Below, one piece after another: positions 28,301 to 43,300 of a stretch of DNA of 64,000 bases. Positions within the stretch are counted from its first letter, which is position 1, and each line of letters begins with the position of its first letter. The stretch is from Todiramphus chloris collaris. Taxonomy: Eukaryota > Chordata > Aves > Coraciiformes > Alcedinidae. Made by a program: the position numbers and the translations under genes. The stretch spans positions 1,419,049-1,483,048 of the forward strand of contig JANVCC010000056.1 of the NCBI GenBank assembly GCA_025345505.1. Reading direction: 5' to 3'. The notes beneath the pieces are model-generated. The model was not told the origin of the DNA. It was given only the letters and a program-made list of their open reading frames with translations, and searched no databases.

Positions 28301-31300
28301 CGGATGTGCCTCAAACTATGGTACTTCACAAATATGCTGCTGGAGAATGCACTTGGGATGAATTCTGCGATATAATGAGAAGTTTAATTATGTGGATTGT
28401 TAATAGTGTAAACGCCTATGTCCTCATCACGCCTTTTTCATCTCATGTTTACACGGAAATGACTAAATGATCCAAGAAGGCTGAAGAAAACAGGATTCTT
28501 CTGTATTTAGTTCTAGATTCCCCTATTATGAAGATTTTCCAATCTGTGCATTGCAGTTTGAGTAGCAGGAGAACAGTAGGGTAAAATAACTAGCATTAGA
28601 TGATTTAAATAAATGACAAGTAGATCTCAGAATCACATGGGACTGTAAAGACACATTCTCTAGCCATGGATTAAAAAACTGAAACTGGACTTGCACCACA
28701 GACTGTCGTATTTTGAGACAGTATTTTATATCATAAAAGAGAGGCAATTGAATTTCACATTTCAGGGATGGAGATTTCCTCCACATTGAGGAAGGAAGAC
28801 ATTTTTACTCCCCACCTTTGAAAGAGCCACACGATTAGCATGAACACACACACACACACACACACATACAAAACAACCCCTGCTCCTCTGCAAAAGTTAT
28901 GTAATATCCAAACCATAATGAAAACATTAATCTTTGAAATATATTATTTCATCTCTCATTGCAAATGGCAATAGAAATGGTTAACATTTTTCTTGTGACT
29001 TCATATAAAATGGTTTCATATCTGTTTGCATGTTACATCTACTTCAATTTTTATACAAAAGGAATAATACTAAATAAATATGCAGCAAAGAACTAAGCCC
29101 TTTAATCCTAGAGAATATTTGTTCTTGCAACACAGCAGACACTAGCTTGGTCAACAACGTGAAATCTATTAGAGAAATTGTTGTTTACATTAAAATGAAC
29201 CATAGAAATATGCTATTACGTTTCGCATTTTAACTTGGACAGCTGGTGAACAAAAGATCCATCATGTACAGATGAAGTTGCTAAGAGACTATAAAAAACA
29301 TAATGCCTATTAGAATTTCAGAGCAACCTACTAGGCCTTCCCATCCATTAAATAAAAATAAAACAAATAAATTAAGAGTCTTAAGATAGAAGATTATCCT
29401 GGTAAAATTCCAACAATGATGAAGTCTGAGCAGCAAGACAAAGGTGTTTTATGTTACAACACATAGATGTCTGCTACTTGACATTCCCTCCTTCTACCCT
29501 TCTCCAATGTACTGATGCTCAAGCAATAGGAACAATTCAAGCACCCAAACACTTGCTACAGGAACATACTAAAATTAAGTAGCTAAAAATAATTCTGTCT
29601 GCTCAACATATAGAAAATGAAATTATGGATATCAGCATTGCAATTCTTCAAGCAGTTCTGCTTCATGGGATCCTCCCACCCTCTCTATATCCCAAATCAC
29701 TACTGCAAGGATTGTATTATTACTTGATTGATTGATTGATAACATGTTACAGCATTGATACTAGAAGTTGTATTTTGAGCTCTCTGAAACACAGCCACAA
29801 CCACATGAAACAAACCAAAAGTCATTTAATCTGCCTGAAACTTACAGCCTAAACCAAGACAGAAGAACCAATTAACACCAGGACAGGAAAAGGAGATTGG
29901 AAAAGAAGCACCAGACAGAAACACAGTACTGTGCAGTTATTTAAATGTATCACAATGCATTGTTAAAGTTACCAATTATGTAATGTTATTTTTGCTTTTC
30001 ATTTCTGTGTTGTGCTGTATAGCACTATGAATATCCACATGGTTTAAGACGGCATCAAAAAATGCACTGGAAAAGCAAGACAGGAAATCTTTAATAGGAC
30101 TCATTTATAACAAAATCAATCAGTGCAATTAGGCTTCTGAGCCATTTATGAACACAGAACACAGCTGAAACAATAAATGTAATTTACTTCTATATGTACA
30201 TTCTTGTACATGCAAACTGTTGTAGTCCTCAGTTATGGTCAATTTTCAATCGAAGCACAATTTGTAGACTATGATACGTATTTACAGGCTACCATTTTGG
30301 TTTTCACTCTCCTGAAATCTAAAATGAAACTACAAGTGACAGATCCACAGAAGAGTATTACTGAGGAAGAGAATGTATGCTTTAAAATTAATGTACTTGC
30401 AGGAAAGATTATCAACTATTCTACTCCAGATTTAATTCAAGATTCTAAGGGTGAAAAAGTAACAGGCTTAGAGGCCACAGTATTTGTGGTATTACTAACA
30501 GATATGTCAAAGCAAATTTACTGGGGGGTGGGGGAAGGAGTTTATACTTAAAAAGAAACAACTGCTTTATTTGAGGAATTAATTTAAGCTTTGCTTTCCA
30601 AATGCCAATATTGTCAAACAATGGAAAAAGGACACCTATCTTACTCAAATGCAGAAAATAAAATGAGTGAAACAAAAACTGCAAAAGTGTAGATTTGTTT
30701 ATAACTTCCTCTAAAACCATTAATAAAACAGACATGAAGCAATACAGGCTATTCAAAGCAACTTCCACACAAATCTCGTTAGAAAACAGAGGAAGAGAGG
30801 AAACTACAAGCAGAGAGATGTTGCTGGAGCACCACATTACAATCATTCTGTAGAAACACAAGGTATTTGTTAAGTCTCTACCAACACAATGGTTTGTGGA
30901 AGGAAAGAAGTGAAAAAAAAGTGATTTTCAAAATCTTTACTCAGATACAATGCAATTAAAAAATGAACACATACATTCCATATTTGTAACATTTTTATCA
31001 TCAGGGATGAACATCACTGACTGCACTGAAGTAATCGTTTCCTCATTATCTGTGAAATTCTAGCCCTTAAACATTTCTGTAGCAATATTTTTGGCACTCA
31101 TTTTATTTTTCTTCCCTCTAGAACAATACTAGTGCTGTACTTCAAATATCAAAAGAGGAAAAAAGTTGATTTATTATCCAGGGGAAAATGTTCTTTAGTT
31201 GCTTTATCTGATGAGTCATTAGCTTCTTAAATTTTAATAAGAGCATTTATTCTGCAGATGATGGGGGGGTCAGAAATTGTACTGGAAATGATAGGAAAAT

Positions 31301-34300
31301 TATATTTTTTCTGCTAAGATTGCAACACATGCCAAGTCTATTCCCTTATCTTCACAGATGGCTGGCAAAACCCACTGCAGTCTGAACAAGTAAAAATTAT
31401 ACTTACATCTTAAAAATGTTTCTCTCTTAGGGAAATTCAGCCACCGAACGCAACAAGTAGTGTGCGGGGGCAGGAGAGGGGAGAAGAATATGAAAACTTC
31501 CTGTTATGGTTCAGTCAAATAGAAGCACATATGGATACTTGCTGCCATCTGTGAGTATGGATATTTTTCCATACTTTTTAAAAAACAGTTTGTTAAGAAA
31601 ATAACATTCAAAGAGCTAAACTTTTTTAAAAGACATTGAACAGTATTCTCTTAACTGTGAATACAGCTACTCCCCACTACAGCTACCAAGAAAAGTCCTT
31701 AGTGTAGGTGAATTCTAACAATACAAAGGAAAAACTCAAATCAATTCAAACTAAATTATTGTAGGACACAATTTATGCAAGGCATAAAGCCAAACCAAAT
31801 TAGGAAAAAAACCTCCAACATGCAAAGTTAGGATATGTAACACATACTAATTTTTTCATTAAAAGGGAGAATAGAAAGGTAAATATGAGCATAAATACCG
31901 GTAAATGGCGAATAACCAGAACTGCCGGTATTTCAAAGTAAATACCCACAGGTTTTTATTAGAATAAACAATTTGATCAAGCAAATCAATTACAAAAAAT
32001 TACAAAAGAGGGAAATGAGCCACTGGGCTGGAAGTTTAGTAGATGCATATAGATGCAGATGTAATAGAAAAAAAAGTAAACCAAAAGAAGACCCTTTTAT
32101 TGGCATCTATAATCTCAATTCATTTTTTCAAGACAAACCACTAAAAATGCAAATCCACAGTGGCTTTCTCAAATCTTTGTCACATACCATGAAATCACTT
32201 TTAGTTATGTTTAATGAAGTTGGTTTGGTTTTCCTCAAGATGTTTTATTTTGCCAGCAAATTAAAATAAAAGATACTATTAAATTACTTTCCTTGTTATA
32301 TTTCACTATACTTTGAAGTAGCTTAACTAAAAGATTAAAAAATTCCTAGCTCACTTCATGCTACTTCAAAACGTATGTGCCTAAAATGTGTCCAGAAAGA
32401 ATACAGTACGATATAAAAGTTAATACTTTGTTTCAATCACATGAAAATAGGGAAGTCTGATTAGCTCAGATCTTTAAACATCCTATGCCCTGAATAAAAA
32501 CATTTAATTCCCACTAAAATTACAGAGAAGAGTCATACTTTTACATCTGAGAAAAATCAGCTTGCAGTATTATCACACAAGCTACACAGAAGCGTAACTG
32601 TAACTTTTTAGTCTACATTGAAAAAATGTATCATTCAAAGAAGTAGGAAAAGGGAACATGAGACTTAATCTTAAATTTGGTTTAATACTTTGGGTTTCTT
32701 TTTGTATTGGAAAAGACAAATAGTCTGAACATAAGGAGAACTAAGATGTAATGTTATGGCAATGGCAAACACTAGCATTGTTTTACTCTACATATAATAA
32801 GCAATAATTTTTTATCATTGCTCTGATCATATACCATTCAAACTCAAAGTATGCCTGCTGCTAGATCATTATAGGCCTCCTGCAGGCTTTTTCTAATCCA
32901 TGTTAGAATACCAATGCTTCTCTGAATTCCACTGTGAAAACTGCATTTAATCAATTGTTGGTCACTCTCTAAGTTTGTATATATTTATATTTAAGCCTTA
33001 ACAGGACAGCTGTAGACACAACCGTGGGTATTTAAGCTTCAGAGAACCAACCTACTGGTATTTAGTATCTTTAAGCTCTACTAAAATTTCTGCAACAAAA
33101 AGAATATGTAGTTTCTTTAATAGTAAGCTGAAGAGGCCATAAAGCCAGGTATGTTCCTATTTTTTAAAGTCCCTTTATTTCCCAGCATTTAGCTTTTTTT
33201 ACTCAAATGCTTAAAATTACATAATCATTGTAATGTATTTCATAGACCAGGTAAAGTGAAGAGACAATGTGGTTAGTCCTGAGGGAAGATTAAATGCGAC
33301 ATTTCTTCTGGCATACAAAAAGAAAGCACAGTAACAAGCAGCTAGAAGAAAGTAGGGTGAGATCTAAGACATCTGAAGCCCAAGATTACATGGAGACCTA
33401 CATACACAGAAGTTACTAGATGACCATTCTTCTCTGATCACAAGCTTTCTTGATTCAGTCACCATTGCTCTTCCATTATAAAATCTTTGAGAAGTTCCTG
33501 TACAGAAAAGCATAGCTATTCTACCAAAATTAGTTTCCAAAACACCCCCACTGCTGTGCCTCTCCAGGATAAACATACTACACTTTCCTACTTGAAAAGT
33601 CACATACACAGCACTCAAAACAGGCTCAATTTGAAAAGCTGAGATGAAACAACTATCTCCATTATCTGAAGGATCAATGTTTCCCAGTTGCTTCAAATAC
33701 TGAAGTTGATCATCTTTAGTTAGTGTTTGCTCGAGGTGTGCTCCATCTTGGAAAAAAACCCCATTTTTTATTTTAAATTAATCCACCATTACCAAATGTA
33801 GATAATATTCCCCTCTCCAGCAAGTTGTTTCATCAAATGCAAGAAGACTGAGGTAACCCTACAAAATTACTATCAATAAAAGATACATACAATAGTAAAC
33901 AATTACTTTCTTTGGTTACTAACATTTCAAATAAGTTATGGCTAAATTCTGTATCATTTTAGAATTACTTTTTCCTTTCTCTCTAACAAGATTCTTGCTC
34001 ATCTTGCTCTTTTCCTGACTTTTTTTTTAAACTGAGGACAAAGAGGAATGCAGAATTACAGATGCAAATATAAGTTTATAAAACTAAGAGAACATTGTGA
34101 AACAACTGGTTTTTACAATTTGAAAAAGCACACTATGTAACATTCTCAGTTGTGTATATAAAATACATAGTATAAAAATTGCCACCACTATTCCTGTGCT
34201 TCTGATCACATTCTATAGACTGGAATTTTCTCCCTCTACCTATATTCTCTGCACTTTCCTTTCTCACACTAACAACTTCTGAACAAGGTTAATTATGGCT

Positions 34301-37300
34301 GGTTTATGCTGTCAAACTGGATAGGAGTGTAAAAAGACTGTCACAATCAGCAACAGGAGTAATACATAAAACTGACAGTGTTCTGTGGAATCCAGCAGCC
34401 TCTAATAAGCTTAAAGAGCCTATTAAAGTATTTATATATATATTTTTACATATATATATATATATATAAAAACTTCCTCTAGCAATTTATGCAAATTTAA
34501 ACAAGAACATGCTCTGAAAGTTCTCTGGCTAATAACAAAGAAAAAAAATTACCTTACAAAAGGTAACCTTCCCTATGATAACACTGCAAGAAAACAGTCA
34601 ATATTAAGAGCCACATTTTAAAGCTGTGTGAAGATCTAAATATTAGACCTGATTAAGCACTTGTACCTTCTTTACTAAATCAGTATTAAAAAAAAAAAAA
34701 AAGGTTTACCTGTTGCTTATAAGCAATTCTAAAACCAGTTAAAAGTTCAAATTCATGTGGAATTTGATTAAGCCTTCCTCAGAGAAGCAGTAATTATATA
34801 TTCTCCCAATTACTAAAAACAGTTTTTATGTTAAAAGTAAGCTCTTGTATTGAATTTCCAAGAAGCTGGGTAGTAGGTATATCAACATGGAAATACATTC
34901 AAAATAGAAATATTTAATAAAATAAGAAAGAGAACATGAAATTATTTTTTCATGTATTGTTTGTTCAAAATATGATCTCTTGAAATATTCAAGCTTCAGT
35001 TGCAATATCCCACACACATTACACATAGATTCACACCCACACACAAAGATATAGGCCCTTCTTTAAAGGGCATTTATTACTATGGCAACTACTGTCGCTG
35101 ACATAGGCAGCTCTATTTATTTTATCATTACTCGTATACCCCTAGAAACACCAGAACCCCATGACATTTGGAAATACAGTTCAAAATTCACTTTTATCCT
35201 ACTTTACCCAGTCATTGTTTGAAATATACCATCTTTTGAAAATAAAGTAACATGCATCTTAAACTAAATGAATATACAAGACCGATTTTGTCATACATAT
35301 ATAGCAAAGATTCATGCCCAAACTTTTAAGTAGTTCACAGTTAACTTCAGAAGACTGAAGTATGGGAACTCTAGAAATACATGAATATGTGCCTTGCTGT
35401 CTTTCTGTATCCAACACTGTATAAAAATTTCAGTGTTTAACACATTCAGAAACTGACACCCCCATTTTTGTTTCATATACCTGCCTTCCAAAACCCTGAT
35501 AAACAAGTGTTCAAATAGACTAAGACATATACAGAATCATAAACAAGAGCTTGTTTATGTTTTCACACACTTTAACTATGTCTCTACACCGCTGTTTTAA
35601 TATTACAACTTATAATAGTATAGAAAAAAGATGTATTAAAAGAACGAAATTGAGAACAAAAAAAAAAAGAAAATGTCGACTCCAAAGTGCTAGTATAACT
35701 GTTGCCTATGCAACCTTTTAGTAATTATGATTGTACTGTATTATACATGCATTTAAATATATACACACAAAAATTCACGTATTGTCCTACTGAACCTCTG
35801 CCTTGGTCAGTGCACAGAACAATTATGAGACAGTTACTCAATAGTTTATGTTTTGCTCAATGCATGGACCTGACTTCTTGCCAATATCCACCTCTTCCTC
35901 TAAAATTACTAAAATGTCTCTTCCACAGCGCTCAGTGTTACAGGAACTAATTTCATATTTTAAAATATCCCAAGTGGTATTATTTTCATTGATAAGAAGC
36001 CAAGACACAGAGATCCACAAAGTTATAGAGCACCCATTCATTTTAGATACTCGTTTTAAGATTTTCTTTAAATTCTTCGCATTGGATGGTGCCTCATAGA
36101 TTAAAAGCAAAGCTTCTGTCAAGTTGTTTGTGGATTCAGGTGCCCAGCAAGCCCTCTAGTTGGGCCTTAGTATCTCAGGCATACTTAAGAAAAAAAAAAG
36201 GAATGAGCAATTACTGGTTTGCTCTGAGAATTTTCTCTTAGGACCTCATCTTGTGTCATTAAGGAAGCTTGTGACAAAGCAAAGAAGTAGTTCAGTTCTC
36301 CTGAGCAGTCTTAACCTTGAATTTCTACTTTTCTCTTTCTGCAGCTTCCTGTTACTTTGACTACACATCTTCCAGTTACACTGGTAGGTCAGGCAGAGCA
36401 ATTCATGGTACTGCCATCTTACTGTGTAATTCCAGAACATTTCTATTCTCTAAGAACTAAAACAGAAGATGTATTGGGGGAAAAAAAGGAAAAAAAAGCA
36501 TACCTCTGCAAACAGAAATAAATAAATAAAATAGCATGACTTGGTAAACCTTTGTTTATTTGCCCTTTGTAGAATATACTGCACTTAGTCTGCACAGGCT
36601 TTTCTGTTCAGATCCTCCAAGTTTGGTCCCATTGTTTCTGGGGCTGTCCTACATCAAGCTCCTTGTCATGGAATTCTTTGCCCTGTTTCCATGATTCAGG
36701 ACTTTCAGTTTAACATCTTTGAGAAGTCTGACATAATCTTTTCTTCTAGATTTGCTGTCTTACCTCCACTCTCCATAGTAGTCCCAATTCCTAACTCCCT
36801 GCCACTTGTAAATCATCATCTCAGCAGAGTATTATTTCCCTCAAGCTGGTGACACTATTGTTCCTCAGGTATTCAAACAGACATTAGGTACGTTTCTTCT
36901 TTCATATTCCCTTTTCTACTCTTCTGTGCTTTTGAGAATCTTCTGTTGCCACCCAAGTAGAGAGGCTTCCCCTTTTCCTTTCCCAGTCTGACTAGCTACT
37001 GAGCCCTGAAATTTGTAGTGCAGCACACTCACTCTGCAAGGGAAGCACATGTGCAGTACTGGTAACACTCAAAACAGAGATGTTCTGGAAGCCTGAGAGA
37101 TTTTAGCAGCTGAAGACACAGCTATTTCTACCCACATAAACTGACATTTTTCAGAGGGTCCACTAATCTGGAGTTTCATAGCTTTCCACAGGGCAAATAA
37201 AATATGCACAGCAGATAAAAGCCATCCTTTCATCACCTTTCCACACCTAGCTCCATATTATAAATATTAGAGCATTACATATAAAATGTCCCAAGAGTTT

Positions 37301-40300
37301 AATGGGGAAGGGTAATTTTACTAGGCTTTTCTTCAGTAACAGTTGAGCTACTCTGAGTAAGTATCTTCCTAAAAACTATCTCACTCTGAGGAAGATATCC
37401 TGCATAGAAAGGACTGAAAGGACGTTTCTGTCTCAACAGGAAGAGCTGCATTCACTTAAGAGTGCTTATTTTCAATGGGGAGCAGAGATACTAACATGCA
37501 GAATAACTAGTTCCTTTTCAGTGACATTTACTTTGGAGCTGTAAGAGTGTTTCCATTAGTTCATCTGCTTTCTTACAATGTTTTGGTTAAAATACAAATT
37601 ATTGAAGTTTAACTTACCGAACATTTTCTGGTCTCAATTTATCCAGTACCATCTCTATTAAATCAGGCCTGAATTCTTCAAGCAAATATTCTGCAGCCAA
37701 TACTTCTTCTATAGGGTAATACTAAAAAACAAAGCCCAAAAACATGTAGATGAATTAAACACAAACTGAGCATGAAAAAGCTAGTTTTTTAAAGGAAATA
37801 AAAATGTATACTTCTGTATTATTTTAGGAATTTCAAATTAGAAGCACAAAGAAGTCTTAAAAATCTTTCTCTTTAAACAAGACGGAGTAGTACTCATAAC
37901 TATGCAATCATATTTCTCCTACATTAGATAATTTTATATACTGCATATTACCATTATTTTCTCTTGACATATTTTATGTCTCAATCTAAGAAGTCACCCA
38001 CATTTAAATACCATTTTGAAGTAACTAAAGAAAAAAATAACGTGGTAAATGCTGACCCCTGGAGGATATTTTTAAAGATAAAAGAACACCAAATACACAA
38101 CAGAGTACATTTGGGAAAAAAATATATATATATCTCAAAGAAAAAAAAAAAAAAACAAACCCACTAAGTTTTTTAGGATTCTCTAAGATTTCAGTTTTTA
38201 TTAACAGTAATTTAAAGGGCAGTATATTTCAACTATATAAAATCATAATACAAATTTACACAATTTTAGTTCTAAATTTTTTTATTTAGGAGCAAGCTGA
38301 AAATCTCTGAAGGGACACTGCAATTTAAGGAGAAAAAACAATTAAAGCTCCTCTGAAAATGATTAGTGTGGTTGACAGGAAAACTTTGTTGACAAACACC
38401 TGTCTACCAAGGGAAAAACACCAGGCAACCTAAGCACCGAACACTTGCAGTTTGCCATACAGGTGTACCTTTTTAATGATAATTATTATAAAATGTCATT
38501 CTGAATTACAGATATTATACAAAATACTGCAATGGTATGACTTCCAGAACAGAAAGTAACTCACACAAATGATTTCAGAAAAGAGAAAGGGCCAACAGAG
38601 GCAAGACCAAAGATAATGAACCAAACCTGTGCTACAAAAACTTCAAGTGTGAATGATAAAGATCCAGAATTTGAAAGATCTTGTCCGAAAGATCCATCAA
38701 ACACTGAAGAATGCTTATTTAACTACAATCTGCTTAAAAGGCTAAGCAGCTCGAAGAGGAGATTTTAAGTAATTTATGCACTTCTCATCTGAAAATACCA
38801 AGGCAATACAGATTTAGTGACCAAAAGTCTAAACTTTATTTCCTTTACAAAGACAGGCCATGGTCTTCCCCTCAACTTGAACTGAACACAGAATGTATTT
38901 GGTTGTTATTTTAGTATTGCTTGAGCAGGAGGGTTGGAAAAGATGACTTACAAATGTTCAGTCCAACCTAAACCATTTCATGATTCTGTGATTACTTTTC
39001 AGCAAAGTCAGAACATAACGTAGCTAAAATGAAAAAGACTAAAACAACCTAGATACAACAATCAGATTGAAATGAATTTTTAACATTTTACAACTGAAGA
39101 CCCAAAACAAAAGAAAAAGGGCACTGCAAACCAGGGAACAACTACCTGGAAAACATCATGCCTACACACAACAAAAATGAAATACAATTTGACAGCAAGA
39201 TCTTAGACCAGAACAAATGTGCTTTAAAGATTAACTCCTGTTTTGTTGAATAAAAAGGGTTTTTAAGACTTTTTGGTAAATACATTAACAAAATTATGAC
39301 ATAACACTCATGGTAAATTAAACTCGGGTTTTTCTCCAAGTTATGAAAAACAAATAGTAGTTGTAATTTCATGAAATCACCAAACAACAGTTCTAGCTTA
39401 GTTAATTCCAATCGTAAACTCAGTATGATCCAAAGGCAGTGATATGAACTAGAAGACTTATTTTTCTATTAGTGTTTAAGCAACTAACAGCAGAAACAGA
39501 ATTGCAATTCATACTGCAATGCACAGCAAAAGCAGTGGGGGGAAAAAAAAAAAAAAAAGTCCTGAATCAATACCCTGCTCTTTGGAACACGACTGGCAAC
39601 TTCCTGGCCTGATTTTTGGGCAGAGTAATTGTAATCGGGAACGATCCAACAAACAGAGGTCACAGAAAGACTGTTTCAGAAGTCCATTTGTTAAAGAGAT
39701 GTTTTTGACAAAACAAAAGCAAGAGACAGCATCCCAAATAGAAGCTCATTTGAATATCTATTTATATGTTTTCATTTAAGTCAAATGCTTTTTACTAAAC
39801 AGAAAGACAATTCTAAAATTAAAGATCACCATTTTAGACTTTATAAATTAAAGATGTAGGAGCATTAACAGGAATTCCTGCAAAGAAACCAAAAATGCCT
39901 TTGAGCAGATGGACACATTAGCTGTGCAGTGGAGACTGTCTGCAATGTATAAAGTTGTATGAATTTCACTAGACAAAAAAAAAACAAAAACAAACCCTGC
40001 CTAAGTTTCCTGTACTGCAAAATGAGGAATCTGAATTTTGCAAGAGGTATAAAGACTAAGTATAAGCTACATGATGATTCTTCCAGTACCAATATGTAAT
40101 CACATTAGTAGAGCCAAACACTTCTGGTTACTGCAGTATTTCAATATTAACAACTATGGAAGCATTTAGAAACATTTTATCATTAACACAAGCACTATTT
40201 CTCTAATATTTCCCTAGAGAACACTGAGCTATCAAGTAGACACAGAATGACAAGGCACCTAAGTCTCAAGAAACACTGAAACAGAACAAACAGCAACTCC

Positions 40301-43300
40301 AGTTACTGTCTAGTATAGAAGTATAAAATCATAAAGAATGAAGAAAATGTGACTTACCAACTGCCAGACTGAAGACCTATGCAGCATATTAGCTTCCTAA
40401 GCTCAAGAAGTGCAAAGGACCTTTGCAAATGCCTGTACTTATTAAGACCATAATCAATCATACTGCTAAATGATTACTATACTGCAAAAAACAAACAAAC
40501 AAACAAAAAGCAAACAAAAAACCCCACACTTACATGCAACATTCCGCCAAGCTTTGATGTATAACCTCGTGGTCGTTCTTTATCTTTAAATCTGAATGCA
40601 ACAGCATTTAGATCCTAGGAAACAATGTAAGAAGGGTTGAAAAGCAAGTATTAGAGACTATTTTAAGAATAATTATTTGCTACTTAATTCCTTTTTGTAA
40701 CATAAGGAAGGAGTTTTGTTGTATCCATTTTACAGCAGTCAGACAAGTACCTAACACAAAAGTTTTCAGTAATCAAGTTGCACAAAACTCACAATTTCAT
40801 ATAGTCTTCCAATGTGAAGTGTAACATGCCATGTGAGTCCTATGAGTACTAAGAGATCCATCCCACAGTTCATACATTTAAATTTCCTGATAATGTTAAA
40901 ACACACCAACTTTGATACAACCAATGGATAGTGTTCCAGTGCAACGTTTGCTGTATATTAATGAACTGAAGCCTTTCCTTCTTCTGTTTTTGCTCTTTTT
41001 GTTCAGCCAGCTGAAAGGTAAGTTTAGAGCTAGAAGAAGTGTGTTTCTTTATGCTGTCTTTGCCACAGAAATAGAACGTGTCATTCTTAGAATACATTGG
41101 CAAGGGTGAATTAAAGAGATCTAAGACTATAACGCAAGTGCAAACAACAGTCCATCCTTCTGTAAAGCCATGCAGAGAGTCTGGTTAATTCAACAATTCA
41201 GCTGAAAATAATTTCAAAGATTCTTTTCAAACTTGTTTGCCAGCTCTCCTGACTCACCTTCCAGCCTCAGGAGTGAGACACAGGGATGAGATGAGAGGAT
41301 GGAACCTCTGACTTTTTGCTTACATTAACAGTGAAACAATACCATTGGGACTTCTAGCAGAGGGTAAAGACACTTCTTTTACAGGTAGACAGTGTAAAAA
41401 TGCAACAAAAGTTTATGCATTTGCAGAATTTCTACTCTTAAGACAGAAAAGACTCAACAGTTTTCACCAAGTACAGCTAAGATGGAACAAGAAATTTTTA
41501 CCCAAGTATTTGTAGTGAACCAGTAAGACTATACATGTACATAAAACTTTCTATTTCACACTGTCACTGAGAAGCACAGTACTATTTAATTCTAATAGGA
41601 TACTTCACATATTTGCTCTGTGCACACAGAACCACACAGGCTTCTCAGAAGCATGAACAGTTCCACAACAAATGAAGTGTACAAAGTACTCCATGAAAAG
41701 TTTTAGTTCACCTGTTAAAAAGGTGAGAACAGCAAATTAAATGTCCTATTGCCTTTACAATGTTGACTATCCAATGTGACACATGAAAGAGAAGGGTAGA
41801 ATAACAGCCACTTCAATTTCCAATTGAATGATATCCCTCAAAGCAAATGCTTCCCTCCCTCCACTTTTAGTAAAGACTAAGGAAGGTTTATGCAAAATCC
41901 TTGCCAACAGAGCAAGATACATCTTCCTCTACCTCCCTTAAGCTACCATATTAACTCACAGCTCTATAAAAGCATTTCATGTCTACATTAAGAAAACATA
42001 CTCTCTGAATGTACTTGTCATTTGTGTCATGTTGCATCTTTAAAATTAATAAACTTAATTACCATGCTATTATTAAAGGCTATTTCCACAATCAAGGAAT
42101 CTCTTTCTACTTACAAAACTTTGTAATAATACGACCAGTGCATATTTCAAGTACCAATCACTGTACCTTGCACTCTTGGAAAACCCATTCTTGAGGTCCT
42201 TCTGTACGTAGTTTTTGAATATATTGAAACATGTGCAAAATAATATCTTCAACGTGCACTGGAAAGAAAAAAAAGCACTTGCTGAATAATTCACTCAGTT
42301 GTGCACAAAAAAAAAAATTCTGATGAGAATATGTAAGGTTTTATTCATAATTATACCCTGGCACATCAAGATATTTAAGTACACATGAAACTCCACTGGC
42401 AAAGTTAAACATGTTTTTCTCAGACATGAATTTCAGGTAAGTGTTTAGATCCTCAGCTAAAGCTGAAAACTGCACAGAACATGTATGAATATATTGATTT
42501 ACAATATAATTTAACTCAGGTCTACATAATATGAATAAATAGCACACAAACGTATTAACAGCTTTCTTTTAAATAAATGTATTTTAAAATATTTAATGAA
42601 GTACTTCAATATAACCTCAAAGAAGTTGGTTTCTTATGTTAGCTGAAGTGTGTTAGCATGTTAGAGAGGAATAACCAGTTAATTAAAACAAATCTGCTTT
42701 CAAGCTATAAACATAATCAGTCTCTTCAGATACAAACACAAACATCAAAGCAGGAATAACATGTAATGCCGACACAGTGTTTCACTTACAAAGTCCTTCT
42801 TCTGTCAAGTCCACATTAATGATGAAAAACATGAAACCTCTAGCACCTTCCTTCTGTCCTCCAACAAGAGTATTTACCCATCCTGTAAAAACAAAAAGGA
42901 AAATATCTTATATAAACAAATCTGTAACAAGTTATACTACTTTTTGTATGCTTCAGCAACATTGACTACTTTACATGTTTTCTTAGACTGGATACAAGGA
43001 ACTTGTCTACACGTTCTTTTAGACTACATGTAAGGAAGGTATTTTTTACAATGAGGGTGGTGAAACACTGGCACGAGTTGCCCAGAGAGGTGGCAGATGC
43101 CCCATCCCTGGAAACAATCAAGATCAGACTGGATAGGGCTTGGAGCAGCCTGATCCAGTTGATGTTCCTGCTCATTGCAGGAGGGGTTGGACTAGATTAC
43201 CTCCAAAAGGTCCCTTCCAACCCAAAGTATTCTATGATTCTCCTTCAGGTCCCTTCCAACCCAAAGTATTCTATGATTCTCCTTCTCTTCCTTAATGCCT

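Larger units (their letters stand above)
27159..37617 (-). other. IDE intron 11, the largest complete intron
   Basis: 10459 bp. Contents: a weak CR1 remnant (27756-27802), a (CA)n (28844-28866), a short (TTGA)n (29724-29740), a hairpin (31893-31933), an exon-like open frame (33364-33746), an (AT)n (34433-34469) and an A15 run (34688-34702). The rest is AT-rich with no gene seen. Confidence 0.85.

Noticed and set aside
28630-28690. cagaatcacatgggactgta, considered as another CR1 end
   Set aside because: Similarity stops after about 15 bases.
30445-30861. Open frame of 138 codons on the minus strand in intron 11, the longest uninterrupted by position
   Set aside because: Low-complexity, Phe/Leu-rich reading typical of AT-rich intron translated in the wrong sense; no acceptor-exon-donor structure.
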